A stretch of 64,000 nt of DNA, taken from positions 1-64,000 of the forward strand of contig CALUKI010000032.1 in NCBI GenBank assembly GCA_944321175.1, in the 5' to 3' direction. Source of the DNA: an uncultured Alistipes sp. GTDB lineage: Bacteria; Bacteroidota; Bacteroidia; Bacteroidales; Rikenellaceae. A program made the position numbers and the translations under genes. Positions 51,896-60,472 of this stretch are shown in pieces. The notes under the pieces are model-generated. The model saw nothing but the letters and a program-made list of their open reading frames with translations, had not been told where the DNA came from and searched no databases. Numbering within the stretch: position 1 is the stretch's first letter; every line of letters begins with the position of its first letter.

Positions 51896-53596
51896 ATGAA
51901 AGTTACCTCGTTCAAGCCCAAACTGTTGGATACCCTGAAAAACTATTCGCGCAGCGCGTTTCTGCACGATCTGATGGCCGGTGTCATTGTCGGCATTGTT
52001 GCGCTGCCGTTGGCTATCGCTTTCGGCATCGCCTCCGGTGTTTCGCCTGAAAAGGGGATCATTACGGCTGTGGTTGCCGGTTTTGCCGTTTCGCTGCTTG
52101 GCGGCAGCCGTGTCCAGATCGGCGGGCCTACCGGTGCATTTATCGTCATCATATACGGCGTTGTACAGCAGTATGGCGAGGCGGGGCTCCTTGTTGCGAC
52201 GCTCATGGCCGGCGTATTGTTGCTGATCATGGGACTCTGCCGTCTGGGCACGGTCATCAAGTTCATCCCTTATCCGATTGTCGTCGGGTTCACGAGCGGC
52301 ATTGCCGTAACGATCTTTACGACCCAGATTGCCGATCTGTTCGGACTCGATTTCGGCGGCGAGTCCGTGCCGGGCGATTTCATCGAGAAATGGGCCCTTT
52401 ATTTCCGCCATTTCGGGACGGTCAACGTATGGGAGTTGCTTGTCGGTGTCGCCAGCATTCTGCTCATTGTCTATACCCCGCGTCTGATGCGGCGGGTTCC
52501 CGGATCCCTTGTGGCAATCGTCGTTATGACCGTTGTCGTATGGCTGTTGCGCCGTTATGCCGGAGTCGAAGGAATCGATACGATCGGCGATCGATTCACA
52601 ATCCGGTCCGAACTGCCCGATGCCGCCCTTCCGCACATCGATTGGGAGGCTGTTCGGAATCTTTTCCCTGTAGCTGTTACCATTGCCATATTGGGAGCCA
52701 TTGAATCATTGCTTTCAGCGACGGTTGCCGACGGTATGATCGACGACCGGCACGATTCGAATACGGAACTGATGGCGCAAGGTGTTGCGAATCTTCTGAC
52801 TCCGCTTTTCGGCGGTATTCCCGCTACCGGCGCCATTGCCCGCACGATGACCAACATCAATAACGGCGGACGTACACCCGTTGCCGGTATCGTTCATGCT
52901 GTCGTACTGATGTTGATTCTGTTGATGCTTATGCCGTTGGCGCAATATATTCCGATGGCGTGTCTGGCGGGTGTCTTGAGTGTCGTAGCCTACAATATGA
53001 GCGGTTGGAGAACCTTTCGTGCCTTGTTGCGCAATCCTCGTTCCGATGTGGCGGTATTGCTGTTGACCTTTGTATTGACGGTCATCTTTGATCTTACGAT
53101 TGCCATCGAGGTTGGTTTGCTCATCGCTTGCGTGCTTTTCATCAAACGGGTTATGGAGACGACCGAGATTTCGGTTATTCGCAATGAGATCGACCCGTCG
53201 GCGGGATTGGATGTAACTTTGCATGAGGAGCCGCTTGCCGTACCCGATGGCGTGGAGGTTTATGAGATCAACGGGCCATACTTTTTCGGCATAGCTACCC
53301 GATTTGAAGAGTTGATGTCCCGTATGGGCGATCGCCCGCGAGTGCGTATCATTCGTATGCGTAAGGTGTCGTTCATTGATTCTACGGGGATCCACAATCT
53401 CACGAATCTGTGCGAGATGTCCCATCGCAACAAGATTGTCGTGGTTTTGTCCGGTGTCAACGAAAAGGTTCGTATGGCGCTTGAACGTTCGGGCTTTTTT
53501 GAGTTGTTGGGCGCAGAGAATATTTGTCCGGACATCCATGCGGCGCTTTCGCGTGCCGGGGAGATCGTTCAACATCACGGAAATAAAAAGGTTTAG
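51896..53596 (+). CDS. SulP-family anion transporter with STAS domain
   Basis: A 566-residue inner-membrane transporter (SLC26A/SulP). Residues 1-400 hold about 12-14 membrane segments, with the family block FLHDLMAGVIVGIVALPLAI, GGSRVQIGGPTGAFIVIIYG, GFTSGIAVTIF, ATVADGMIDDRHDSNTEL and NLLTPLFGGIPATGAIARTM. The STAS domain is C-terminal (about 440-555) with VRIIRMRKVSFIDSTGIHNL. The family carries sulfate, bicarbonate or organic acids; the substrate here cannot be told. A promoter box is 29 bases upstream, and a bidirectional terminator lies about 70 bases downstream. Confidence 0.95.
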   Translation: MKVTSFKPKLLDTLKNYSRSAFLHDLMAGVIVGIVALPLAIAFGIASGVSPEKGIITAVVAGFAVSLLGGSRVQIGGPTGAFIVIIYGVVQQYGEAGLLVATLMAGVLLLIMGLCRLGTVIKFIPYPIVVGFTSGIAVTIFTTQIADLFGLDFGGESVPGDFIEKWALYFRHFGTVNVWELLVGVASILLIVYTPRLMRRVPGSLVAIVVMTVVVWLLRRYAGVEGIDTIGDRFTIRSELPDAALPHIDWEAVRNLFPVAVTIAILGAIESLLSATVADGMIDDRHDSNTELMAQGVANLLTPLFGGIPATGAIARTMTNINNGGRTPVAGIVHAVVLMLILLMLMPLAQYIPMACLAGVLSVVAYNMSGWRTFRALLRNPRSDVAVLLLTFVLTVIFDLTIAIEVGLLIACVLFIKRVMETTEISVIRNEIDPSAGLDVTLHEEPLAVPDGVEVYEINGPYFFGIATRFEELMSRMGDRPRVRIIRMRKVSFIDSTGIHNLTNLCEMSHRNKIVVVLSGVNEKVRMALERSGFFELLGAENICPDIHAALSRAGEIVQHHGNKKV

Positions 53597-53668
53597 ACGG
53601 AGTAGATGACATATCCCTGTTGTAGAGTTGCAATGATGTGAATAGCCGGAGGCTGTCGTATGGAGATC

Positions 53669-53711
53669 AAAAGGGGAGGTGGCCAGCTGCATGCTGGCCA
53701 CCTCCCCTTTT
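53669..53711. terminator. Perfect 19-bp bidirectional terminator
   Basis: Stem AAAAGGGGAGGTGGCCAGC (53,669-53,687), loop TGCAT, and the exact complement (53,693-53,711) with T runs on both sides. It lies between the convergent SulP gene and the clan CD peptidase genes and ends transcription from both. Confidence 0.95.
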
Positions 53712-53729
53712 TGATACGGTTGGCCCTTA

Positions 53730-55916
53730 TCAATAACTCTTGAGCCGGTTCAATGTGCGCAAAGCCTCTTTTCGGATGGCTTCGGGCTGTTTCTCGTCAA
53801 GCAGGCGTTCGCACATCTGCTCGATCGCCGGTCGTTGCCATGAAATCGAGAACCAACCCAACGCTTCGACAGCTGCTACCCGCAATTCGAGATCGTATGA
53901 AGGGTCTTCAGCCAAGGCAATCAGTTTCGGTGCTTCATCATGATGGGGATAGTTGCGGAAATAGGTGATTTCACTCTTCCGGCGGGACAGTTTGTTCGTC
54001 GAATCGGCAATGTATGCAAATGTTTCCTCCAAACGGCCTTCGGTCGATTTGATTCGATTCAGTTGCTGTTCGAGTCGCTTTTCTCCATTGTACAGGTAGG
54101 GTTTTGCTGCATATTCCCGTTTCAACGCTTCTGCAAGTTTCTCCTGATTGAAGAAACTGAGCGAGTTTTCGAGTTGGAATCTGACGCGCGCTGAAAGATC
54201 GTCGTCCGTCAGGGTTTCCATTGCAATCGGGAGCAGTGCGTCGTCTCCGCAATCTCCCATATAAATCGCAGCCATACGGCGTATCAACTCGTAAGGATCA
54301 TTTGATGCGATCCGCAATGCCTCGGCAAAGCGCGGGTCGTGTTTGCCGGCAAAAAGGGTCAATGCTTCGAGCCGAACGCTTCCATACGGTGAGTTCTGCA
54401 ACCGTTCATAGAGCAGATCTGCGATCTTCCCGTACCCGTTCTCGCTGAGACGGCGCAACGCAATGGCTTCGACATCGGCCGGCATTCCTTTATTCACGAG
54501 CCGCAGCCAGCAGCCGTTGTCGTTGCGGCGTGTGGTGAGCCGTGTTCCGAGATCCAGCGCCGGCAATGTACGGTTGACGAACCGATAAGTAGGGTCGCCG
54601 ATCAGGTGCGTTTCGAGGTAATGTACATGGCAGCCCCATTGCCCGATGCGCACGCCGCAGTCGAGCAGTCCGATATAACGGTCGGGCCATTTGTCCTGCA
54701 AGGCATTGACGGTATTCCCCTGTGCCACGATCGTATTGCCCGGCCCGAAGATATAACTCGACGCGATGCAGTCGTCACGATGGAATGACCCGTTGAAACA
54801 GGCATCGAACATGACGAACCGTGGATTCATCGGTTGATCGCAAATATCTTCGATATGGACATCCATCATATGGTTGAAGATCGAGTCGGCTTGAATCAGT
54901 GAATCCGTCAGTTCGCACCAGGCCTCCGGAACGCCGTACAGCTCGATGAAATAGGCCTTGCGTTCTTCGATATTCTTGCGTCCTGTAAGCATGCTGCGCA
55001 GATAGAGCCGGATATTTTCGATCGAGGTATTGATATCCGATCCGTTTTTGTAGCCCGTTATATATTGCATCGTGGGTGAGCCGTGATGGTGACACAGGGC
55101 CACATCGACATCCGGTTGCGACATCTTTTCCAACAGATAGGGTTTCATCGGCCAGCGGCTCTGAAAGTCGTAGAAGCGGACGATGTTCCCCGGTTTGAAG
55201 AGGTTGGGCAGCTGTTCGCGCAGCGATACCTGTTCTCCGGACCATGCTTCGAGCGCCTCGGAATTGTATCCGTGCCCTCGGAAGACGAAAAGGTTATCCA
55301 GCGTATTTGCTTCGTGATGTGCTGCTACGACCTTGCGCAGGTAGTTGCGCAGGAGTTCATACGGATCGGAGCCTTCGCGCTTGGGCGGCCGGATGCGTGC
55401 GGAGTAGATCTGCGATGCGATGTATTGCGGTGATTCGGGTGCGAGCGAATAGTAGAAATAGAGCGGATTCTCGTCATCCTGCCGCAGGAAATCGAATTGC
55501 AGGGCGGGATCGTCATAATAGCGGTCCGAAGGCACGGAAGAGGATTTCCAGTCGCGGTCCTGACTCGCTTTGAATGCGGAAGTAAGGTGCTGTGCATCGC
55601 GGATCATCGGAATGGGGATTTCGCCGATGAAGACGACGCCTTCGAGCGGAGCGCGGCGGTTGCCGATCATCGTTACGATCTGGCTGCGGATCTCTTCGGG
55701 TGAAGCCCACTCATCGACCAAAAGATAGGTTCCCAGCCCTTCGGCTTCGAGGACGGCACGGTAATCGTTGATCTCCTGAGCCGCTTCGGCGTAACTTTTG
55801 TCGTCAACGAAGATGGCAAAAGTCGTAGGGCTCTTGACTCCGGGGCGGGTGATCTGCGGAGCAGCAGCCGATATCAGCGGAAGGAGCGCCGCGAACAATA
55901 GCATTTTGATTTTCAT
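53730..55916 (-). CDS. Exported clan CD (gingipain/caspase-like) peptidase with HEAT repeats, paralogue A
   Basis: A 728-residue secreted protein with an N-terminal signal peptide (residues 1-18, KMLLFAALLPLISAAAP). Residues about 30-450 form a C25/caspase-type domain: TTFAIFVDDKSYAEA, EGVVFIGEIPIPM, a GHG segment at 214-216, the His-Gly dyad in CHHHGSP (His278-Gly279), and MFDACFNGSF (Ala-Cys at 372-373). Residues 480-728 are helical repeats of the HEAT type (RLEALTLFAGKHDPRFAEAL, RRMAAIYMGDCGDDALLPIA, RVAAVEALGWFS). It is the last of three tandem paralogues (about 13 bases after the next). Substrate unknown; likely periplasmic or surface processing. Peptidase activity is inferred from the active-site motifs. 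Confidence 0.8.
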   Translation of the reverse strand: MKIKMLLFAALLPLISAAAPQITRPGVKSPTTFAIFVDDKSYAEAAQEINDYRAVLEAEGLGTYLLVDEWASPEEIRSQIVTMIGNRRAPLEGVVFIGEIPIPMIRDAQHLTSAFKASQDRDWKSSSVPSDRYYDDPALQFDFLRQDDENPLYFYYSLAPESPQYIASQIYSARIRPPKREGSDPYELLRNYLRKVVAAHHEANTLDNLFVFRGHGYNSEALEAWSGEQVSLREQLPNLFKPGNIVRFYDFQSRWPMKPYLLEKMSQPDVDVALCHHHGSPTMQYITGYKNGSDINTSIENIRLYLRSMLTGRKNIEERKAYFIELYGVPEAWCELTDSLIQADSIFNHMMDVHIEDICDQPMNPRFVMFDACFNGSFHRDDCIASSYIFGPGNTIVAQGNTVNALQDKWPDRYIGLLDCGVRIGQWGCHVHYLETHLIGDPTYRFVNRTLPALDLGTRLTTRRNDNGCWLRLVNKGMPADVEAIALRRLSENGYGKIADLLYERLQNSPYGSVRLEALTLFAGKHDPRFAEALRIASNDPYELIRRMAAIYMGDCGDDALLPIAMETLTDDDLSARVRFQLENSLSFFNQEKLAEALKREYAAKPYLYNGEKRLEQQLNRIKSTEGRLEETFAYIADSTNKLSRRKSEITYFRNYPHHDEAPKLIALAEDPSYDLELRVAAVEALGWFSISWQRPAIEQMCERLLDEKQPEAIRKEALRTLNRLKSY

Positions 55917-55929
55917 AATCGTATATGGG

Positions 55930-58170
55930 TTATTCTTTGGTATTCGGTACGGAAACGGTGCTTTCCAGACGCAGGGCTGTCTGTATCAGTTCCCCTTTGA
56001 GGGGCTCTTCCTCGGTGCGGGTGGCGATGCGGCGGCAGGTATCGATGATCTCCTGCCGGCGCGGTGTATGCACGAACCAACCGAGACATTCGGCGGCGTT
56101 GACGCGCAGTTCGAGCGGTTCGGACGGCGTGCCGACGAGTTGCAGCAGTTCGGGAACATATTCGTGGTAGGTGTTGTTGCGCATGGAGCGCACGGCCGAG
56201 ATGCGGGCTTTGAGCGTTTTCCCCTTTTGCATCTGCTTCAGGTCACGCTCTTTTGACCGGAATTCGGAGTCGAGCATCTCCTGTATGTCGGCCCGTACGG
56301 TTTCCGGTTCGGCAACGGTCGAGGCATTGACCACCGCGTGCAATACGGAATCGACCGCCTGCTTCGGCGCGAGTCGCAATCCCTTTTGCGCGAGATAGCA
56401 GACCCGTTGTGACTCGTCGTTGTTGACCAGCGTTTCGACCAGCGCCCCGATCAGCGCCGGACGTCCCAGCTGCCAGGCATAATTGGCCGCATTGCGCCGC
56501 AACAGTTCGTAGCGGTCGTGCAGTCCCAACAGCACTCCCTCTTCGAAAGCCTCTTCGTCGCCGAAGCGTCCGAGAAGTTTGAGCGCCTCCATGCGGGTTG
56601 TAGCGAATGACGACGTGCGCATCGTTTGGAGCAATTCGGCAGGAGTCATCTCCCCCATGTCGGTGAGCATCCGCAATGCGAGGCTTTTGAGGTCGGCATA
56701 GGGCGTCTCGTCGAACAGCGTGCGCCAGTAAGCGGCATCGCTCTTCCGGACGGTCATGTCGCATGAAACGCTGTTTGCCTGTACGGGCCGGAAACGGAAT
56801 GCCGGATCGCCCAGGATATGTCCTTCGAGCGTAGCGATCAGCCGGTTGTACTGTCCGACACGGACGCCGTGCGACAGCAGCCCCACCATCTCGTATGTCC
56901 ACCGGTCTTGGAGAACGTTGACCGTATTGCCTTGTGCGACGACCGTCCGTCCGGGGCCGAAAAGGTAGTATCCGGAGATGTTCCCCGCCTTGTGGAACGA
57001 TCCGTTGTAGCAGGCATTGAACATGACGAAGCGGGGTTGAACGGGCAGATCGACCAGATCGTCGAGTTCGATGTCGCCCGGATTTGTCCCCTGTGCCTTC
57101 GGGGCCTGTTCCGGCTTGGTGCCGGATTGCTCGAAGAAGGCGTCGGTAAGGTGGTATTCCTCCTTGAAGGACTCTTTGAGCCCCTCCATGTCGGCGGCTT
57201 CCCCTTTCCGTTTTTCGAAGAACCGCTGCATGGAGTATGTCGATTTGAGCAGCAGATACATTCCGCTCATGGATGCCGGATCCAGTGTGTTGGTCCCTAC
57301 GTGCTGTGCATCGGGGGACCCGTGTTCGTTGAAGAGGAATGCATCGACTTCGGGCCGTACCAGTTCATCGAAGAGCCGGTATTTCATGTAGCCGTCCATC
57401 CGGAAATTCAATTGCCGGAGCCGGGCCGCTTCGCGCGTATTGGTCAGCGGAAAGTTTTCGTCGATGGCGATGCGTTCATCCATCCAGCAGACCAGGCAGT
57501 CGGAGTTGTATCCGTTGCCGGCATAGGTTACCAGATGATCCAGCTGATCGGCGCGGCTGCGTTCCTCGACGACCTTCTCCAGATAGCGGGCGATTGCTTC
57601 GTATTTGTCGCCGCCGAGTTGTTCGGGGTAGCGGATGCGTCCGGAGTAGAATGCCGGATCGAGCCGTTGGGGCGAAGTCGTGGAGAGGTTGTAGTAGAAC
57701 CACAGTTCGTTGACCGTATCGCGGGCGATGGGTTCGAACGTCAGATCCGGACAATCGTAGTAGCGGTCCGAGGCCACCGAAGATTCGTTCATCGGGAAGT
57801 TCTTTTCATCCATCTTGAATGCCGATGTCATGTGCTGGGCGTTGCGGACCAGAACGATGGGAATATCTCCCACGAAGACGGCGCCTTCGAGCGGCATGCG
57901 TTTCGCGTTCTTTTGCAGGAGCCGGATCAGTTCCGCACGCACCTCTTCGGGCGACTGCCACTCGTCGCAAAGGATGTATGTGGCGAGCCCGTCGGCTTCC
58001 AGTGCATCTCGGTAGGCATGGATCTGCGGGCTTGTTCTGTCGTAGGTCGTGCGATCGACGACGATGGCAAAAGATGTCGGCTGTCGCTTGAGCGGTTTCT
58101 CGACAAGCGGTTTCGCCTGCAGCATGCAGGGGATCAGCAGTATGAAGCAGATATGTTTGATCGATTTCAT
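55930..58170 (-). CDS. Exported clan CD peptidase with HEAT repeats, paralogue B
   Basis: A 746-residue paralogue of the flanking genes with a signal peptide (ICFILLIPCMLQA). Catalytic-type motifs: FNEHGSPD (His283-Gly284) and MFNACYNGSF (Ala386-Cys387). The GHG segment near residue 215 of its sisters is GNG here. A low-complexity insertion with Pro, Gln and Thr (about 345-370) lies between the His and Cys motifs. C-terminal HEAT-like helices: RMEALKLLGRFGDEEAFEEG, RRNAANYAWQLGRPALIGAL, RVNAAECLGWFVH. It starts 5 bases after paralogue C and ends 13 before paralogue A, so the three are one transcript. The His and Cys of the dyad are kept. Confidence 0.8.
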   Translation of the reverse strand: MKSIKHICFILLIPCMLQAKPLVEKPLKRQPTSFAIVVDRTTYDRTSPQIHAYRDALEADGLATYILCDEWQSPEEVRAELIRLLQKNAKRMPLEGAVFVGDIPIVLVRNAQHMTSAFKMDEKNFPMNESSVASDRYYDCPDLTFEPIARDTVNELWFYYNLSTTSPQRLDPAFYSGRIRYPEQLGGDKYEAIARYLEKVVEERSRADQLDHLVTYAGNGYNSDCLVCWMDERIAIDENFPLTNTREAARLRQLNFRMDGYMKYRLFDELVRPEVDAFLFNEHGSPDAQHVGTNTLDPASMSGMYLLLKSTYSMQRFFEKRKGEAADMEGLKESFKEEYHLTDAFFEQSGTKPEQAPKAQGTNPGDIELDDLVDLPVQPRFVMFNACYNGSFHKAGNISGYYLFGPGRTVVAQGNTVNVLQDRWTYEMVGLLSHGVRVGQYNRLIATLEGHILGDPAFRFRPVQANSVSCDMTVRKSDAAYWRTLFDETPYADLKSLALRMLTDMGEMTPAELLQTMRTSSFATTRMEALKLLGRFGDEEAFEEGVLLGLHDRYELLRRNAANYAWQLGRPALIGALVETLVNNDESQRVCYLAQKGLRLAPKQAVDSVLHAVVNASTVAEPETVRADIQEMLDSEFRSKERDLKQMQKGKTLKARISAVRSMRNNTYHEYVPELLQLVGTPSEPLELRVNAAECLGWFVHTPRRQEIIDTCRRIATRTEEEPLKGELIQTALRLESTVSVPNTKE

Positions 58171-58175
58171 GGCGA

Positions 58176-60368
58176 TTATTTTTTCGATTCCAACCGGTTG
58201 ACCATTCGGGTGAGTTCTTTTCGGAATGACTCCGAAGGGGTTGAGCCGGCGAGCAGTTCCCGACCGGCTTGGGCGATTTTTTCTTTATGTACCGAGAGGT
58301 CGAACCATGCGAGCGCTTCGGCCAGTCGGATGCGCACCGTTTCGGATTGTGTTTCGTCGCAGAGTATTGCGATCAGTTCATCCGCAATCTGGTGGTAGGG
58401 CCTGTTTTTGAGGAAGGAGATTCTCGCGAGTTTCATCCTTTCGGGGGTTTCCGGATCCCGGATCTCGGCCAGAGCATCGTCTGCGGCCGGTACGCCGTTG
58501 TATCCGTTGACCTTGTCGAGAAGTTCCTTCTTCAGGGAATCGGCATGGAAACAGGTCTTGTCCGCGAAATAGTCCTCTATCTCCTTTCTGGCTTTCTCCT
58601 TGTCGAAGCACTGGATCGATTCGCCGATGTTGAATACGATTCGTGCGGCGTTCCGGTCCTGGGCATAGACATCGATCAGGACGGGGATGAAGGATTCGTC
58701 GCCGACACGTCCCATCCGGGTTACGGCGATGCGGCGCAGGAACTCGAAACGGTCGTATGCCGCCAGCCTGAGCGCTTTGTTGAAGGGTTCGCCGCCGAAG
58801 GTTTCGAGCAGCCGGAACGCATTGTATCTTACGACGGCATAGGGCGAATCGGCCATTTTGTCGAGCAGGATGCCGGTCAGTCCGGTGCAGTCGTTCTCCC
58901 AGAGACGGATCATGGCGAGATTCTGAATGTCGGGAACGTCATTGTCGAGTTGTGCGAGCCAGAATCCGTTGTCGTTCTGCAGGGCCGTTTCATTGATCTT
59001 CGGATCGGGGCCTGCCGGAGTAAACCGATAGGTCGGGTCTCCGATGACGTGCGACTCCAGAATATGGATGTTTTTCGCCCAGGCGCCGAGCCGGAGTCCC
59101 TGTCCGAGCAGTCCGAGCAGGTCGAATGCCGATTTGTCCTGCAGGACGTTGACGCTGTTTGCGAAGGCGGTCACGCAGCGGCCCTTCGAGAGGATATAGT
59201 GTCCGGCGATGAAGTTCTCTTCACGGAAATCGCCGTTGTAGCAGGCGTCGAAGATGACGAAACGGGCATTGGGCTTGATCCGTTCGACCTCTTCGAGAAT
59301 GATTCCGCTGCGGAGGTCGGCGATGGAGTCTTTGCGCAGTTGCTCCGGCGTATCGACGGCACAGTACCACGTCGTGTCGAGACCGAGTTTCTCGGCCTGG
59401 CGGATTGCGGACTGACGGCTGGCCGGAGAGCGTCGGGCGCGTCCGCGGAGGAGGTATCCGATCTCTTCGGCGGCCTCTTCCGGTGAAGATACGAAGGGTG
59501 TTCCGGAGAGGTACTGCCTGTCGGGCATTCCGTGTTCATGGAAGACCATCATGTCGAGGTTGTCGCGCCGCAGTTCCCGGATTACGGCAGCTTTCATGAA
59601 GGGCTGCATGGAATATCGGAGGAATTTGGCGCCCTGCGAGCGGCGGAACGTGTCGCCGAACTGTTCATCGAGGAGCATCTGTTCGTCGCGCCACGCCACC
59701 AGCGAATTGGAATAGGATCCGTGCCCCGTGTAGGAGACGAACTGGTCGAACGGGGTCGCTTCGCGATGTTCGCGGACGACTTTCTCCAGATAGCGGGCGA
59801 TCTGTTCGTAGGGGTCGCCGAATGCCGCCTGGGCCTTGATGCGTCCCGAATAGATGTCGCAGGAGATGTACTGCGGGGAGTCGGGTGCGAGCTCATAGTA
59901 GTGGAAAAGCCCTTTTGCGGGAGTTCCCTGCGGGATGAACCGGAGGTCGAAATCGTCGTAGAAGCGGTCCGAGGGTACGGAAACCTTCTGAATGTCGTAT
60001 TTGTATTCATCCATCTTGAACGCGGAGGTCAGGTGCTGGGCCTTGGTCACCATCGCGATCGGGATTTCACCGATGAAAACGCAGCCTTCCAGCCCCTTGT
60101 TGTGATGGAGATCGACAAGGATCTGCCGCACCTCTTCGGGTGCGGTCCATGTGTTGGATACGACATAGACGGGAAGGCCTTCGCTTTCGAGGGTCTGTTT
60201 GTAGGCTTGGATCTGGGGCCGGCATCTCTCGGCCGTTTGCGCATCGACAAGGATGGCGAATGGGTGCTTTCCTTCGATTGCGGGGGGCTCGACGGTTTGG
60301 GATCGGGCCGCCGGGGCGGTGGTCAGCAGGGCGCACCCCAGAAGAAATCGGGACAACTGTTTGTACAT
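58176..60368 (-). CDS. Exported clan CD peptidase with HEAT repeats, paralogue C
   Basis: The longest frame begins at 60404 but the ATG at 60368 (MYKQLSRFLLGCALLTTAPA) gives a clean signal peptide of about 22 residues, so that start is preferred, giving 730 residues. Numbering from it, VFHEHGMPD has His279-Gly280, and VIFDACYNGDF has Cys376; the GHG segment is also kept. The N-terminal opener is HPFAILVDAQTAER and the HEAT-like C-terminus has RYNAFRLLETFGGEPFNKAL, RRIAVTRMGRVGDESFIPVL, RIRLAEALAWFDLS. First of the three paralogues. Separated from the upstream outer-membrane gene by a hairpin (60,407-60,434). Confidence 0.8.
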   Translation of the reverse strand: MYKQLSRFLLGCALLTTAPAARSQTVEPPAIEGKHPFAILVDAQTAERCRPQIQAYKQTLESEGLPVYVVSNTWTAPEEVRQILVDLHHNKGLEGCVFIGEIPIAMVTKAQHLTSAFKMDEYKYDIQKVSVPSDRFYDDFDLRFIPQGTPAKGLFHYYELAPDSPQYISCDIYSGRIKAQAAFGDPYEQIARYLEKVVREHREATPFDQFVSYTGHGSYSNSLVAWRDEQMLLDEQFGDTFRRSQGAKFLRYSMQPFMKAAVIRELRRDNLDMMVFHEHGMPDRQYLSGTPFVSSPEEAAEEIGYLLRGRARRSPASRQSAIRQAEKLGLDTTWYCAVDTPEQLRKDSIADLRSGIILEEVERIKPNARFVIFDACYNGDFREENFIAGHYILSKGRCVTAFANSVNVLQDKSAFDLLGLLGQGLRLGAWAKNIHILESHVIGDPTYRFTPAGPDPKINETALQNDNGFWLAQLDNDVPDIQNLAMIRLWENDCTGLTGILLDKMADSPYAVVRYNAFRLLETFGGEPFNKALRLAAYDRFEFLRRIAVTRMGRVGDESFIPVLIDVYAQDRNAARIVFNIGESIQCFDKEKARKEIEDYFADKTCFHADSLKKELLDKVNGYNGVPAADDALAEIRDPETPERMKLARISFLKNRPYHQIADELIAILCDETQSETVRIRLAEALAWFDLSVHKEKIAQAGRELLAGSTPSESFRKELTRMVNRLESKK

Positions 60369-60406
60369 GTCGGGACAAAAATTATACGTTTGTGAAAACG
60401 ACATCG

Positions 60407-60434
60407 GAGAAGAACCTCTTCGGGTTCTTCTCCT
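60407..60434. other. Hairpin between outer-membrane gene and peptidase trio
   Basis: An 11-bp perfect stem GGAGAAGAACC / GGTTCTTCTCC with a 6-base loop. It is not followed by a clear T run on either side, so it may be a partial terminator, an RNA-stability element, or a processing site separating the DUF6850-like gene from the peptidase genes. Confidence 0.55.
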
Positions 60435-60472
60435 TGTGTCGTAAGAAATTCATAATATGACAGTTCGGCATA

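Noticed and set aside
56818..58398. Plus-strand ORF of 526 codons and similar at 58,269-59,486 and 59,532-60,395
   Set aside because: Shadows of the peptidase paralogues; no signal or domain and rich in repeated Gly/Val/Arg.
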